From Chrysopilus asiliformis (lineage: Eukaryota > Arthropoda > Insecta > Diptera > Rhagionidae), in NCBI GenBank assembly GCA_964034945.1, contig OZ035960.1:83824148-83888147 (forward strand): DNA of 64,000 nt. The letters run 5' to 3'. This document shows positions 22,958 to 36,098 of the stretch, one piece after another (within the stretch, counting starts at the first letter, position 1; each line of letters starts with the position of its first letter). Both the position numbers and the translations under genes were made by a program. The notes beneath the pieces are model-generated. The model ran no database searches. It had not been told where the DNA came from and saw nothing but the letters and a program-made list of their open reading frames with translations.

Positions 22958-25900
22958 AGCTTGTCTCTATTGTTCTGATTTCTTTATTTGTTTACGGAAA
23001 GAGATTTTCTTTAGAATGATCGAACAATTACTAGGATTTATATTACTCTGAGAACGAACGTCATAATTCGCTGGTCTAGTATAATATTACAAAAACGTCC
23101 GACATCGAACATAACTCGTCAACGCGAAGGTGTCAAATGTTGTTTGATTGTCAAACACTTAAACTTTTCAAGATGAGGTGATGATACTATATAAACTTTC
23201 TTACTTTCGAATCACATCAAGAAATGGAATCACATAAAATAAAAACCTATTTGCAATAATTTAAATAAATTACAAACAAATCGTTGTTTCTTTCGTTGTA
23301 TGTTTAACGCTTTCTGTTTTGCACAAATTTAAATTAGAAGCCGACCCAAAAAAAACCGATAGACAGAAATATTGAAAAAATTCCACCTGAAAAATTAATT
23401 TCGTATACACAGTACGCGCACGTACGCATTCACACGCGTTAAAAAAATCAATGGACGGATTGATTTGAAATTAGGTACGGTATTTTTACATGTAAAAATC
23501 GTATCTAGGCAGAATATCCATTTAGAGAGCCATCGAACCGGCCTACAATAATGTCGTACTTGTTGCGTTCGTCAGATCTTTCGTACAACTAAAAGTAAAC
23601 GATTAATCGCATCGTCAGGTGTTTCATTTTCTTTAGATATCTTCACGTTGGTTTTTCTTTCATTTCAGGTCGCACCTTAACTTCACATCAAGACCATTGC
23701 CGGTATGGGGATGGATTTTATGAAGATCTCGATGACTGGGTTGTGTTGGTCACTTAGGTCTTCGATTGAAAACCACTTTTGAAGATACCAGAATACCGAG
23801 TCTTTTTTATTTTAGTTACACAGCATTTTTACACATTGCTTTGTTTTAGAATTGAGTGAAGATGCGTTTTGTTCAAATAGGGTGAGACTCCAATAGTGTT
23901 TCCTTCCGTTACTCTATTTGGCGGCAGATGATCAATAAATATTTTAAACATTTTGGCAAATTTTTTACATAAATACATAAGGAACGTCAAACTAATTTTG
24001 GGCTTTTCGAATCTCATCCGTCCTTGTCGCACTTTTTCGGGGTTTTTTCGATGGAGTTTAGTACCACCGGCCGCGGACGCATATTTTATGGGCACCAACT
24101 TTTAGTGACAGATGTCTGCCATATGCCAAAAATGCTAGTACGGATAAGTTTTTAAGTATAACTTCGCAATACCAAACTTTTAAAAAAGATCCGAAAAAGA
24201 AGATTTAACAAAGATTTTAAATTTTAGGAACTAAAAAAATTTCGCGAGGGGAGAGCAATGTAAAATTTGGATACTTTTGTTTACAAATATATCCGTACAC
24301 AAAATAACGTAGATATAAGATCACAGGGGTTGCTATGAAAAAAAACAGCCTTATTCACCCAACGGAGAGATGACACCTTTCTTGCATAATCAAACCTCAT
24401 ATGATCGATATATGTAAGTGGGCATAATGTTAAAAGTTTTTATAAAAAAACGTTTGAAAACTCGAGAACTAATTGAATTAAAAAGTTACAATTTGGCATA
24501 TATCAGGTTTTTATCAAAAGATAAACCTCGTTCAAAAATGGGAAAAATTGAACCACCCCTTTCCTCCTCTCCAAAATGACAAAGATTTTCGCAATTTCCT
24601 CGAAAACGGTTAATTTTTTTGGAAAAAGTTTTTAGACGAAAGATGTTTAGAGTATGATTCTACGAAATTTTAAATACATCAAAATCCAATTGGACCACTC
24701 CTTCCCCCCCCCCCCTTTCCAATATAAATGGAAAAAATATTGTGATTTTCTCGAAAACGGTTAATTTTTTCCAAAATCGCGTTCTATGGGACGATAACAG
24801 CTTTTGAGTGCAAAAAATCTCGTCAAAATCGGTTAAATCGATCTTACAAATTCCATTGCATACATACATACGAACGAACACACAACAAACGCACACATAC
24901 ACATACAGACATGTTGCGGTCTCATCGAACTGAGTCGATTGGTATATCCGGAGACGTATTTTAACCCGTCATAATTTTGGTTTTTGGAGCGTTTTTAATA
25001 ACTTTTTCATATATAAGAAAGGTAAAAGTGACGAATTATGTTTGTTGGATTATTGAGCAATTATTTTTGTTTGTTTTCTCGAATTTTTCCAGTATCAGAA
25101 AATTGAAGAACGGAAATAGACATTGGCCACTATAAAAAGGTTTCCTATAAACACTACGTTGGTTCTTTGTTGTATGATTTTACTTCACCGATTGCCTAGG
25201 TATAATATCGCCCAGCTAGGATAGTTGACTATCAATTTGAGGAATTTTCATAGTTTCAGATAAGAACTCATATCGAGACCACTCCATAATATACATTTAT
25301 TGTACAATAAATGAGAGTATTCTAAAAAAATCGATGGAGCATTGGAACTGATCTGAATAACCCCCATGGGTGGCCTTCAAAGAGGCCGAAATAGTTTTAA
25401 ATCATTCTTCATAACACAACAGAACCACAGTACGTTCAAAAGTACGCGGGATAACTGGTTTTTTACAGAGTTACGTGTTTTAAGACAACCAAGAATCAGG
25501 AATTCTAGATATTTTGATATTTTTTTTTTCGTTTTTGAAAATTTGATTGAAATAATGTATTTTAAAATCTCAAGAATTGTGATGCCAGCATCTTTTTGAA
25601 TACTAAATTTTTAGTCTAATAGTTTCAAAAAATGACGTGTCCAAAAAAATGCAAAAATGAGATAAAGATGCAATTTCAATCACATTTTAAAACTTTTTCA
25701 AGCAAAAAAAAATCAATATATCAAAATCGTTGTTGGTTTTAAAAACGGTCATGTCCAACATTGAGTTGGTGGACTGGGAAAAATATTTGGAGATAGTTCC
25801 GTCAGTGCAGAGTTACAGACTTGAAATTTGCTATAGAGGCGTTTTTCGTACAAAATTTTTTCCCCGGCGATGAATGGGTACAATAGGCGCCTCTCTCTTC

Positions 25901-26229
25901 CCCATATAGACAAATTTTAAGCGATTGTCTAAAAAACTGTGGGTTTTATCGAAAAAATATCAAGACTCAAAGTGTTTACAATGTGATTTTACATAACTTT
26001 TATAAATATCAAAATCAAATCACACTTTTTTCTTTTCTTCCATAGAAATTAACAAATTTATCTTGATTTTCTCGAAAACGGTGCGTCGTATCGAAATAAT
26101 TAAAAATGCAAAATGCATACGATTTTACGCAGTTTTCATGTATACACTAAAATTTAATCGGAACAATTCTTTCCACCGCTGTCATACAAATGGAAAAGTT
26201 TTCTATTTTTTCTTAAAAATGGTGCGTCA
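22958..26229. other. No further exon; degenerate 'CTCGAAAACGG' repeats
   Basis: 22958-23460 is the likely leader/promoter region of the 813-codon exon. From about 24240 the DNA is a patchwork of old repeats with TTTTCTCGAAAACGGT, TTGATGTAT and C-runs such as 24703-24715, also present at 27630-27840 and 44110-44470. No protein or RNA gene recognised. Confidence 0.45.
23187..23196 (-). promoter_or_regulatory. Possible TATA box for the 813-codon exon
   Basis: The minus strand reads GTTTATATAG about 230 bases upstream of ATG 22957. If transcription began 25-30 bases downstream, the leader would be about 200 nt. AT-rich DNA yields such strings by chance, so this is only a candidate. Confidence 0.2.
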
Positions 26230-26230
26230 C

Positions 26231-26790
26231 ACCCAGAGAAAAATCTTAGTAAAATCTTAGTAAAATTAACAAAAGACTTTGTGTTGAACTTTAACACAAG
26301 AAAAAACGTATAGATAACAGAAGTTCTGTTCTCCGAACGAAAAATTGTGTTATTCTAATAACATAGAATATGTAGGATTTACGTACATACATGTGCAGCC
26401 AACAAAAGTGCTTGTGTTAAATTTTTACCCAAAGAAATCGTATATCGAAAATAAGTTGTGTAGTAACAACGCAAAAGGTTGTGAAAATTACAAATAGCGT
26501 TTGTTGTTGATACCTACACCCAGAGAAAAATCTTAGTAAGATCTACAAAAGATTTTGTGTTGAACTTTAACACAAAAAAAGCGTATAGATAACAGAAGTT
26601 CTGTTCTCCGAACGAAAAATTGTGTTATTCTAATAACACAGAATATGTAGGATTTACGTACATACATGTGCAGCCAACAAAAGTGCTTGTGTTAAATTTT
26701 TACCCAAAGAAATCGTATATCGAAAATAAGTTGTGTAGTAACAACACAAAAGGTTGTGAAAATTACAAATATCGTTTGTTGTTGATACAA
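26231..26790. repeat. 288-bp tandem duplication of the element's left end
   Basis: Both units run from CCCAGAGAAAAATCTTAGTA through AACAGAAGTTCTGTTCTCCG and TACATACATGTGCAGCCAAC to GTTTGTTGTTGATAC with few differences. A second terminal repeat therefore lies 288 bp inside the first. Confidence 0.88.
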
Positions 26791-27625
26791 ATAATCAAAA
26801 ACATGAAGAAGCTCTCTGTTACATATTATCTATGTACCTATAACACAATTCCGAGTAAAGCCAACAAAACTTCACGTAATAATCCAAGTCGATTTTTTTT
26901 CTTCTATTATAATTCACACGTGGTTTGCGAACTCCGAGTTTATATAGCTTGAACCTGCCTAAAATTTGGGAGCCGTTACAACTTTTTTATATGAATGACT
27001 GCTATATTTGGCCACTATGCCCTTTTTTCCCATATATGGGGGACTGGAGCATGCTATTTTGGTGGAACGGTTCCTATATGTTTTTTCCGTGTATGAAAGA
27101 CATATTTTATGTGTAAAACTAACACAGATTATATGCTAGTTTCCACACGGTATAAATGTAAAAGCAACAAAATTTGACGTAGTATTAACGTAGTTATTAT
27201 ATGTAATGTGAACCAAAAATTTGTTCATTACACGTCTGGGTTGTGTACGTTGAACACATTGTTTTCTTCAATGTTACTGAAAATCTTGTTCACATAACAC
27301 AAAATTCTGTACAACAAACCTACTTTTGTGTTGAAACAACAAACATTACAGAAAAGTTGCAAGGTAAAATTGACGTAAGAATTTTTGTTAATACAACACA
27401 AAATTTTGTTAAGAGCAATATAACAGAAGTTGTGTTGAGTTTACGTATTGTTTTTGTTAAGATAACATAGATTTTTCAGTAACCATCTGAAAAACGTGAC
27501 AACGTAAAATTAACAAACTCAATTTTGTTAGGATAACACAAAGTTGTGTTGGACGTATATTGACACAATATTTGTTAATTATACGTAGCATTTTCGTCAG
27601 ATTGAATGAGATTTTTCTCTGGGTG
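26231..27625. mobile_element. TIR element with CACCCAGAGAAAAATCT ends
   Basis: About 1.4 kb. Inverted ends CACCCAGAGAAAAATCT and AGATTTTTCTCTGGGTG. The outer flanks fit the insertion of the element into GGTGCGTCACATC with a CA duplication. The left end is duplicated in tandem (26231-26518 and 26519-26790, 288-bp period). The interior is rich in AACACAA/TTGTGTT words. It contains a copy of the 16960 repeat. No transposase recognised. Confidence 0.75.
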
Positions 27626-27629
27626 CACA

Positions 27630-29064
27630 TCAAAAAAATTATAAAGTCGAAAAGTGTACGATTTTACATAGAAATTATATACGATTTTACATAGAAATTA
27701 TAAGATAACTCTAAACTTCTTTTTCGAATGTTTTGTTAGAAATTTCATATGGAAAAAATCAATTTTGACAAAACGGATCAATAGCGATGAAATTAGGGAG
27801 GTGTTCGAAAACGACCGTTTTGGATAATCTCCTGAAAGTTGGTTTTCGACCGTTTGGGTTTAAATTCTTTGAATCGGAGATAATTTTTTTTTTGAAAAGA
27901 GTGCTACTTTCACAAAACTAGAATACCAATTTGGAAAGTAACGTAAAAATTGTATGGATCTTGTGGAACTTGCAAAGTTAAAGATACGTTCCAATCTTAG
28001 AATATCACCATAAATGCGATGTAATGTGCTACTATTCTCCCATAGAGTGTAATGTGCTACTATTCTCCCATATATTCATATAGAAAAAAAGTTTTGATCA
28101 AAAAATTCATCATTGGCCATCACTATAATGTTGACTTTAAGCCGATTCTCTATACTTTTTTTGTGAGAAATAAAAACCGATGATCCCAACAGTTTCTTAT
28201 ATAATCTCAACCGTTGAAACAGCATACATATCTATTACTGATCGCAATTCGAAATACAAATCATTATTTTACGATCAAATGAGGCAAAAAAATGCAATAC
28301 AGTTAGGCTAATGTCTGCTAGACCACTTATGGTTCAGCATGAAAGATGAACTTGTTCGTCGGTCATTGTATTGTGTTGGCACGACACATCTCGGAAAAAG
28401 GCGATTAGAGTATTTTTCAATAAGGTGAATAGTTTTTTGACTCCATTTTTTTGTTTTTGATAACCGAAATTCGAATATTAGATTTAGAAGCTCTTTTACA
28501 CTGTTCTAAATCTACAGGCGCTTCTAAATCCATAAAAATGGAATTATACTTGGAATTATATTTTTTGCGCCTCATAACATAAATGTTTAGTATAATTGCT
28601 ATACATAATACTAATCACATCCATCGAACTCACTTTAAGAGAATTAAATGTTTTTTTACAACACATTATATTTGATTACGTTAGGAAAAAGTTGCTTGCG
28701 CACTATCGTATGAGTGAAAACTTGTTGCGTTAATATGTATAGTATGTAAGCAATATAAGGGAAATTTATTCGGAAATGTTTACAACCGGAGTTTAGCTCA
28801 TGATCATTGCCGGTGTTCGTCTTGAAACGGGAATTGGCTTGATAACTTTTTCCTATCTTTTACGAAAGCTGGTTATGTCGCCGTTTTAGGCAGGTCTTTA
28901 GAGATATGTGCTATCATCCTTTTCCGATTAAAAAATTATCAATATGGAAGTCATTTCTTATAGAACGGGGACTTTCGTTTCTCTTAAATGTAATATCAGT
29001 TTAATAAAACACGTCATAGACCGATGCCTTGAAACAACTACTATATATTTAATTTTCTATAATA
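27630..29064. other. No gene; degenerate repeats
   Basis: Continuation of the repeat into which the CACCCAGAG element inserted, then anonymous AT-rich DNA. A 28-bp tandem doublet (GTAATGTGCTACTATTCTCC) lies at about 28021-28073. Confidence 0.4.
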
Positions 29065-30190
29065 CAGTAGTATCTTGATAATCCGAAATCCGAATGGACT
29101 TTTCCTTCCCACTAAGCAGTGTGTAATCTGAATTATTTGCTAGAAGAAAGGTGTTATTCTGAAATATGGTACTGGTTGCCAAATGAAGAAAAAAGTTGAC
29201 ATTTACTGTGTCCAACACATGCTGGAAACGATATAAGCGACCTTATCAATTATTTCTTGATTTTTTATAGTCTGAGATAACCATTGGGATAACTTAACGC
29301 CCCCCAAATTATTCGTTGGGTTTAATTCAAACGACGCTAGCATGATTAGTGATTTTGCATAACTTTATTGAGAAGATAAAAATAAAATTTTTTACTTACA
29401 TAGAGAAAAATGGCTCCATAGATAACTAGAATTAGTTTATACATAACAGTATCAAACACGAAAATAACGGACTTCAAAAAACAATTAAACATTTGTTTAT
29501 ATTTCGAAAAAAAAATTAATAAAATACTGAGAGGTTTTCACATGAATATTTCTGCTGGTAAACTACCATAAACTAAACTCCCGGCGTTCATTCAAACAAG
29601 GTGATTCATTAAAAAAATTAGTCTGTTAAACACTTTTTTCTCTAAATACTGTAAAAGTTTTATACGCTTTACAAATTACAAATGAAATATTGTACATAGG
29701 TTTATCTAAGTTAAATATAATTCATATAGATCTGAGAGAAATCATATCTTGAAATTGCTTGCCTACAGCATTCAGAATGAAAGATAATATTTTTATTAGC
29801 ACGAAAACTGGATAGACAATAAAGCTTCGACTTCATGGTTTGCGAAGATATGCACTAACCTTGAAACATAAGAAAATTGAAATAAACAACAAGTAATCGC
29901 TATGTACCCTGTATGTTCGGGATTACAAAAATCGTATTGTAAACTGGACTTCGAAAGTGAAATTTTATCCGTAGAGATAGTTCCTAGCCTTTCCGCAAAT
30001 AAGACAGTTGGAAAAAATCTCTTAAAAACATGATAGATTTCTTACATGTTTAAATCTGATATGATATAAAGCTAGGTGAATAATATTGCAAATTACTATT
30101 AAAAACCACTTTTTGGACGAGACATCCAACCGCGTGTTCAGAACAACACTTTTCTTCTTGCTCATAATTCGGATTGTCGAAATTCTACTT
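29065..30190. mobile_element. Eroded pogo/Tigger-like TIR element
   Basis: The left end CAGTAGTATCTTGATAATCC GAAA resembles pogo/Tigger termini. The right end, read on the minus strand, is AGTAGAATTTCGACAATCCG. The left side is bordered by TA. No transposase recognised inside; border on the right is approximate. Confidence 0.45.
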
Positions 30191-30599
30191 AATTATAGAA
30201 AACTAGAATTTGGACCCGGCTTCACCCGGCTAAAAGAGTGAGTAGAACAAGTTTTTTCTTTAGTTTTTTCTTTTCGGAAAATAGTTTTTAAAAATTAATA
30301 AAAAGACAATAAATCCTAATATTCGGATTCCCCTTACTCCTCCCACTTCTCAGGCTACTTTTGAAAGGGTCTTATATTATAGCTATAGTCCGGGTGAGCA
30401 TCTATACCGAATTTAAGGCCAATCGACTCGGTAGTTTCCCCTCGAAAGAGAAACATATAAAGTAATTTTTTGAAGGCATAGATCAATAGTTCGATAACAA
30501 ATTTAGATAGAAACTTAAAATTTAGCATGGATGCCTTTTTTTTATCAAAAGGTAAATTACATTTAAAAATGGGAAAAATTGAATCACTCCGTCTCACCT

Positions 30600-31190
30600 A
30601 GTAAAGATTTTTCAAAAAAAAACTTTCTACATCTTTGAATTTTACTAAAACTCCATATCTCAAGCCGTTATCGAGATATACCGTTATTATAAAAAAATAA
30701 GTTTTTTGCGATTGTCTCGAAAGAAAAACGGGTTTTGGTGGTATTATGTATGAGATGAATTGAAGAGAATAATGTTTGTCATAATTTTGTCCTTTACTGG
30801 TCTCCGATATATTTTACCGTTATCGAGATATTCAGGTCGATTATCTTCGACGCGTCACTTTTCGTGACTCGAATTTTGCCTATTGTATTTGTTTTTTTGT
30901 ACCAACAACAACAGGCAATTTCGAGTCACGAAGAGTGACGCGTCGAAGATAATCGACCTGATTCTCATTAAAAATTAAAAAAAAATATATTTTTGCAAAT
31001 TGCTATCAAACTAATGGTTTTTCGAATAAAGAGTAAAATTCTCGGCATTTTTGCCTTTTACCGTAAATCGATTTCTTTTACAGTTATCGAGATATTTTAG
31101 ATTTTGTGAAATGAAAATTGATATATTTTCATGTGAACTAATATTTTATTCGTCAGGTAAATTGTACAGAAACGTAGATTTTGTATCCTG
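30600..31190. repeat. Dispersed repeat 'G', copy 2
   Basis: Collinear with 4570-4990 and 3640-3740 in the same orientation. Split by the hairpin MITE at 30833-30960; removal restores CGAGATATT-CTCATTAAAAATT as in the 4.8-kb copy. Confidence 0.65.
30833..30960. mobile_element. Hairpin MITE with ATT flanks
   Basis: 128 bp; ends CAGGTCGATTATCTTCGACG and its complement are perfect for more than 35 bases through CGTCACTTTTCGTGACTCGA with one change. ATT lies on both sides. The low divergence between arms suggests recent insertion. Confidence 0.8.
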
Positions 31191-32352
31191 TGTTGTTCAC
31201 ATTAGATATTCTTACACGGTATATAGGTAGCTTATAAGTAAATCAAAATATTTTCCATTTAGGTAGCAATAAAACTTATTCAGTAAGTTCACTGTCATTT
31301 TCAAGACTAAAGTGAAATAGGAATCTTTACTTGTGAGTTAAATGGACTCAATAGAAAACGTATTGCGCATGATAAAATGTATTCTCAGTGGATAAAAAAT
31401 ATTATGGATGGAACGTCGATTTGATTTAATGTGATTTTTATGAGAAACATTTCTCTCCATTGAGACATTCAATGAATTATAATCAATTGCAAAAAAGTTT
31501 CACGTTTAGTTTGGTATTGCCGGTGCAGCACATAACGCATTTTCTTCCATTCTTTTCACCTTTCTCCATCGATAGCAACGTGCACTTTTATTGATTTCAC
31601 AGATTTGAGGAAGTTTTCACAAAACTACTGAAAAAATTGGTAAAGAGATTGAAGATTTAGATCGCGTGTAGAATTTTAATAGGTTTAGAGAAAATCTCGA
31701 GTTATTCTTAGACTTGTACATAGTTGAAATTGTTATTTTTCCAGCATATCGGTAGAAAGTGGTAAAACATTGATTTTGGTATGAAGACTGAATTGAAATC
31801 CGGTGGTAAGTTAAGATCTGTAAACAATGTACTTCAAAAGCAAGAAAAAAAAATTATGCCGGAGGAAATATAGCATCCCTCAATATACCACGTTTTTGCG
31901 CGGTTAAAATTTTGTGATTTTCCGTCGTAAAGGTCTTTTATTTTATTGGTCACTTTAATGTGTGTACATTGAGGAAATGCTAGAGCTGCACATTCTAAAT
32001 AATGCCTCTATTTAGAATAGATTAAAAGTTCAATGTTTGAAAATAAAAAAAAAATCTTGGAACTTTAAGTAGGCTACACATCTATCAGTTTGCGATCAGT
32101 CGCGACTGTTACGGCACTTGTCAGTTTTCCATAAGTTTTTTACATCTAGTTATGCGTTCACATCTATCAGTTGCAAGTGACAGTTTTTTGTGAAAAGTAT
32201 CCATTCATTTTGATGACAGAATTGAAACAGTGAGGATGAATAATGAAGAGAGAGCGTGTTTATGCATTATTATTGCATTATGTTCAAAAAATAAAATTTG
32301 GTTCTGTTCTGATGCGATACGACTGACGCGTAAAAAAATGTTTTTTCTTGAT

Positions 32353-32910
32353 TATACCCGTATGGTGAAACCAAAGGGTATATTAACTTTGCCTTACCGT
32401 TTGTAACGCCAAGATCCCGTCATCACACACAAAAATGAATTATACCAGTGTGTTTAGAATGATAAAAAAAAATTGATTTTTGCATGTCCGTCCGTCTGTC
32501 CGTCCCTCCGTCCGTCTGTCTGTCTGTGGCGCGGATTGCAGGCGCACGGATTGAGCTAGAGACTTGAAATTTTGTGCAGATCAGTTTTTCGTAAAATGCG
32601 AGGCTAAGTTCGTTAATGGGCAAAATGGACCATTAGGGGGGTACCCCCCATACGAACGAAAACTTTTTTTGTGAATATCTCAAAAACGGTGCATCTTATC
32701 AAAAAAGTGCAAGAACAAAAGTTATTTAGGATCTAATTCTACATAAAACTCCCATACATCCAAATCCGATTGGAATAAATTTAAAAAAATCTTTTTGGAA
32801 AGTTTGACTTCAAAGTGGAATTTTGGTACAACTGTTCGAATTTTGATACGAATATCACCATACGGGTTTTCAATAATTGCCAGATTGGCAATTATAGCTT
32901 TTGTTATGTT
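32353..32910 (-). repeat. Dispersed repeat 'A', copy 2
   Basis: Minus-strand copy with all hallmarks of the family, TATACCCGTATGGTGA at the left, a GTCCGTCTGTCC tract, and CAATTATAGCTTTTGTTATG at the right. It differs from copy 1 by keeping the CGTATCAAAATTCG segment also found at 61140. Confidence 0.85.
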
Positions 32911-32985
32911 TTTCATTCAAATTTGGCTTACCTAAACCTAATGTACGATCAACACTAGAAAAAGATGCAAAAATTTTAGATTTTT

Positions 32986-33170
32986 GCCCTTATTCTGGCA
33001 TTTTCACCGGTCAAAGCCACAATCTGTTGTAACCATCGATTGTGATGTTTACCTTGTGAATTTTTTGTGACTGAGCAGCCATTTTGTATTCTTGATGTTG
33101 GGTCACAAGAAAAGTAACAAAAAATTCGCCTCAGTATAATTCCAGAATGGTGAATAAGTTCAATGTCGAA
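32986..33170. mobile_element. TIR element left part, copy 1
   Basis: Starts GCCCTTATTCTGGCATTTTC and matches 43153-43325 through CACAATCTGTTGT(A/G)ACCATC and AAAAGTAACAAAAAATTC. The right end is not clear, as transposase-derived sequence follows. Confidence 0.6.
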
Positions 33171-33310
33171 GTCAATTGGCCATCAAGATCGTGTGATTTG
33201 ACGCCTTTGGACTTCTTCCTTTAAAGTTATCTCAAGAGTAAGGTCTATGTCAACAAGTCAACAACAATTCAACAGCTGAAGGATGAGATAATAAGACATA
33301 TTCGTGGGAT
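33170..33310 (+). pseudogene. Mariner-superfamily transposase remnant
   Basis: Plus-strand reading VNWPSRSCDLTPLDFFL, a stop, then SYLKSKVYVNKSTTIQQLKD EIIRHIR. Same family block as at 19900 with an internal stop, so inactive. It abuts the TIR repeat at 32986-33170, which may have inserted into it. Confidence 0.75.
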
Positions 33311-33589
33311 CAGGAAGCAATTATGAAGAGATGTCATCAAAAATTTTGACCATCGACTGGTGGTGTGTTTTGTCATATTCACGCCACATTGTTATCTTCT
33401 CAAAAACTCAGTACAAAACATATTTAGACAAAACATACTTTTCGTCCTTAAGATCTGTGGAGAAAAGGTTTATTTCAAATCGAGATGGGCTCCTACAATT
33501 TTATTTGTAACTTTTAACAGAAATTTTCATTTGGTGACTAGACCAGTTATGACTAGAAATCGAATCAAATAAAAATTTTTTCAATTTTT

Positions 33590-36098
33590 TACAGAATACT
33601 GTTAAAAAGAGTAAATAAAATTAAAAAATAAAATAAATTTTATTTATTTAAATATAATTACAGTTAAAAAAATAAAATCTTTAGAAAACAAAAAATTTCA
33701 ACATCAGCTCGTGAAAAGATAAACGCCAGACAGTGCTTTAAAAGCAAAAAAGTTGTTTTTAATTCACAATTATCCCTATGAGCGATTTTTCGAAATAATC
33801 ATCCATGATAAACATACACATTTTGATCAGGTAGAAAGAAAATTATTACAAGTAGTAGCCTTACAACAAGTAATATCGACAAGTGAAAGTGATAAATTAT
33901 TTAAGACCGATCAGACCAATTTAATACAAAAATTATTAAAAATGTGCATGCCACGCTGTAGTTTTCATAAATTTCCCGTTTTCATAATTTAACGCGAGTA
34001 TATTATTGAAATTTCAAGATTGCAATCCATACGCCAATGTGCTTAACCGATTAAAAGCAGAAGTCAGCAAAGTATTATATTGACGGTTGATTGCAAAGAA
34101 AACCGCTTTACAAACATTTTTATAGAGGAAAGTGTGATTACTACAGAAAGACCAATAATAATTTAACTTTGGGCGATCAAAGGGCAGATTTGCGAAATCA
34201 AAGAAATAATTGCAAAGAAAATTTAATTTGGTCATTGTAGTATTTCATTATTTCACTCGGACAGATAATATTTGTGTATATAGCTATGTATAAATATGCT
34301 AGTAGGCGATCAACACTTTCTTTTTGATATATCTGTAAGACACTTGATGGTTTTTTTTGTTGAAACATGTTTTTGTGTCTTTGGTATTTTTCCTATGTTA
34401 TAGTTATGTGATGTGAGACTTGAGTAATTGGCCTTGGGCGTATACGGATATAATCGATCGTCCAACGAGAGTCAAGTTTATCGTTGTTTTTGTTCAACTT
34501 TGGACAGTTTCTTAATAAAATTGCCGACATCAACATAAGCCTAGCCAGGCTTTTGATTAAAATGCGTGGTGGGTTTCACTTTTTTGTTGACTTTTTTCTT
34601 ACAAAAAGTGAAGAGGTCATTAACTTTTCGAGAAAACAGGTGAAATATTTTTATTTAGTCACAATAAAAATATTTTGGAAAATGTCCGTAGCTGCCTATG
34701 GTTGAACTTTTCTTTGTTAGTGATTATGATACGGCAGAGAGTTTCACTTAAAATGTCAATAAGTCCTTAACTCGTTCGGTACATGTTTTTTTCTATGGGG
34801 GTTAAAAATTCTCTCTATACAAATTAATGATGTTTAAGCTATTAGTATTCATTTAAAACAAAAAAAAAAATTGAAATTTTTTATTTTTTACAAATACGTC
34901 CACTGTAGTCCAGCTTTTTACTCAAAAAATCAAAATTGGGTCACAAATGCACTTAATGAGAATAGAGTGTTGAAAATAAATAAATAATAAGTCAATTCAA
35001 ATTTTTAACTGCGTTGCCATATGGCATCAAAATACCGAATGAGTTAAGGGTTGTCCATAAGATACGGCACGCTATTGAAGTGTGGCAAGAGGTCACATTT
35101 TTTGTAAGAAATTTGAAACCACTGTCGCACTATCGTAGCCCTCCCCCTGCTCTTCACTAAAATTGTGATGTATTTTATGAGCAGTGTTTTATAACTAAAT
35201 GTATCTTATTTTCAGTAATTCGGGCGATTTCTTAGGCCAATTTTGAAAAACATAAGCTTCTGCTTTTTATATTGCCATCATGCCTATTCTGGAATCCAAA
35301 GTAGTGTTAAGTTTGTTGAATTCTTCCTCGATTGCACCACACAATGTGTATTCTTGAATTCGCTGCGCTTCACTTCTGTTTGATATAAAGCAAAGTATTC
35401 GTTTCTACTTGAGAATCTAATAGATTGAGTTTGATTTTACGTTTTAGCTTCGGATTTCAGAATAGCCATGTATATTTTTATGGTGACAATCAATAACCAC
35501 ATAAGTCGAAAAATTTCGAGTAAATGCGATTTGAAAATTTGAATCTATTTTTGAAAAACTTGAAAATTGCGAACAAATTATGTTGCAATGAGTGCTTAAA
35601 TCGAAAGAACTATATGAGTACATACATTAAAAAAAATTAACGGAACAACCAACATTCCTAACCTTAATGATCAGCAACTCCGGAAGGTAACAAAAGACAT
35701 TTTAGTGAAGCAAAAGACAAAACAATAAATTATGCGAATATGAAACTAATATAAGAATTGTAATTTGTAGACGCTTTTCAGTTCAAATATTTTGTGGCAC
35801 AATTTTTGTAGGCATAGGAATATTCAATTTTTGTTCAAGCATACCTTAAGCGTTGACCTAATTGAATTTAGTATTCACATCAATAGCAGTTTCAAATCGA
35901 ACAATTTCGAATGATAAAATTAATTAATAAATAATTTTCATTTCGTTCTTAATCTTAAATAGGTTGCATACCAGTAGTGAAGCTAGAGCGATTACTAAAA
36001 TCTTTTAAAAATAATTGGTTCCCTTTCTATATTAGATTTAGTATACCGTTTGTAACGCATAGGATCAGGGATGGGTAAGAAGCAGGAGTGGGTAACTA
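33590..36098. other. No recognised gene
   Basis: An 79-codon frame at 33753-33992 (NYPYERFFEIIIHDKHTHFD) has no recognisable relatives and no splice context that I can support. The remainder is anonymous AT-rich intron. Confidence 0.35.

Noticed and set aside
26231..27625. CRISPR-like or satellite array
   Set aside because: Only one 288-bp duplication between inverted ends; it is a transposon. No CRISPR array exists in the window.
33753..33992. 79-codon plus-strand frame as a gene
   Set aside because: Short, AT-rich, with no recognisable motif, start context or neighbouring exon.
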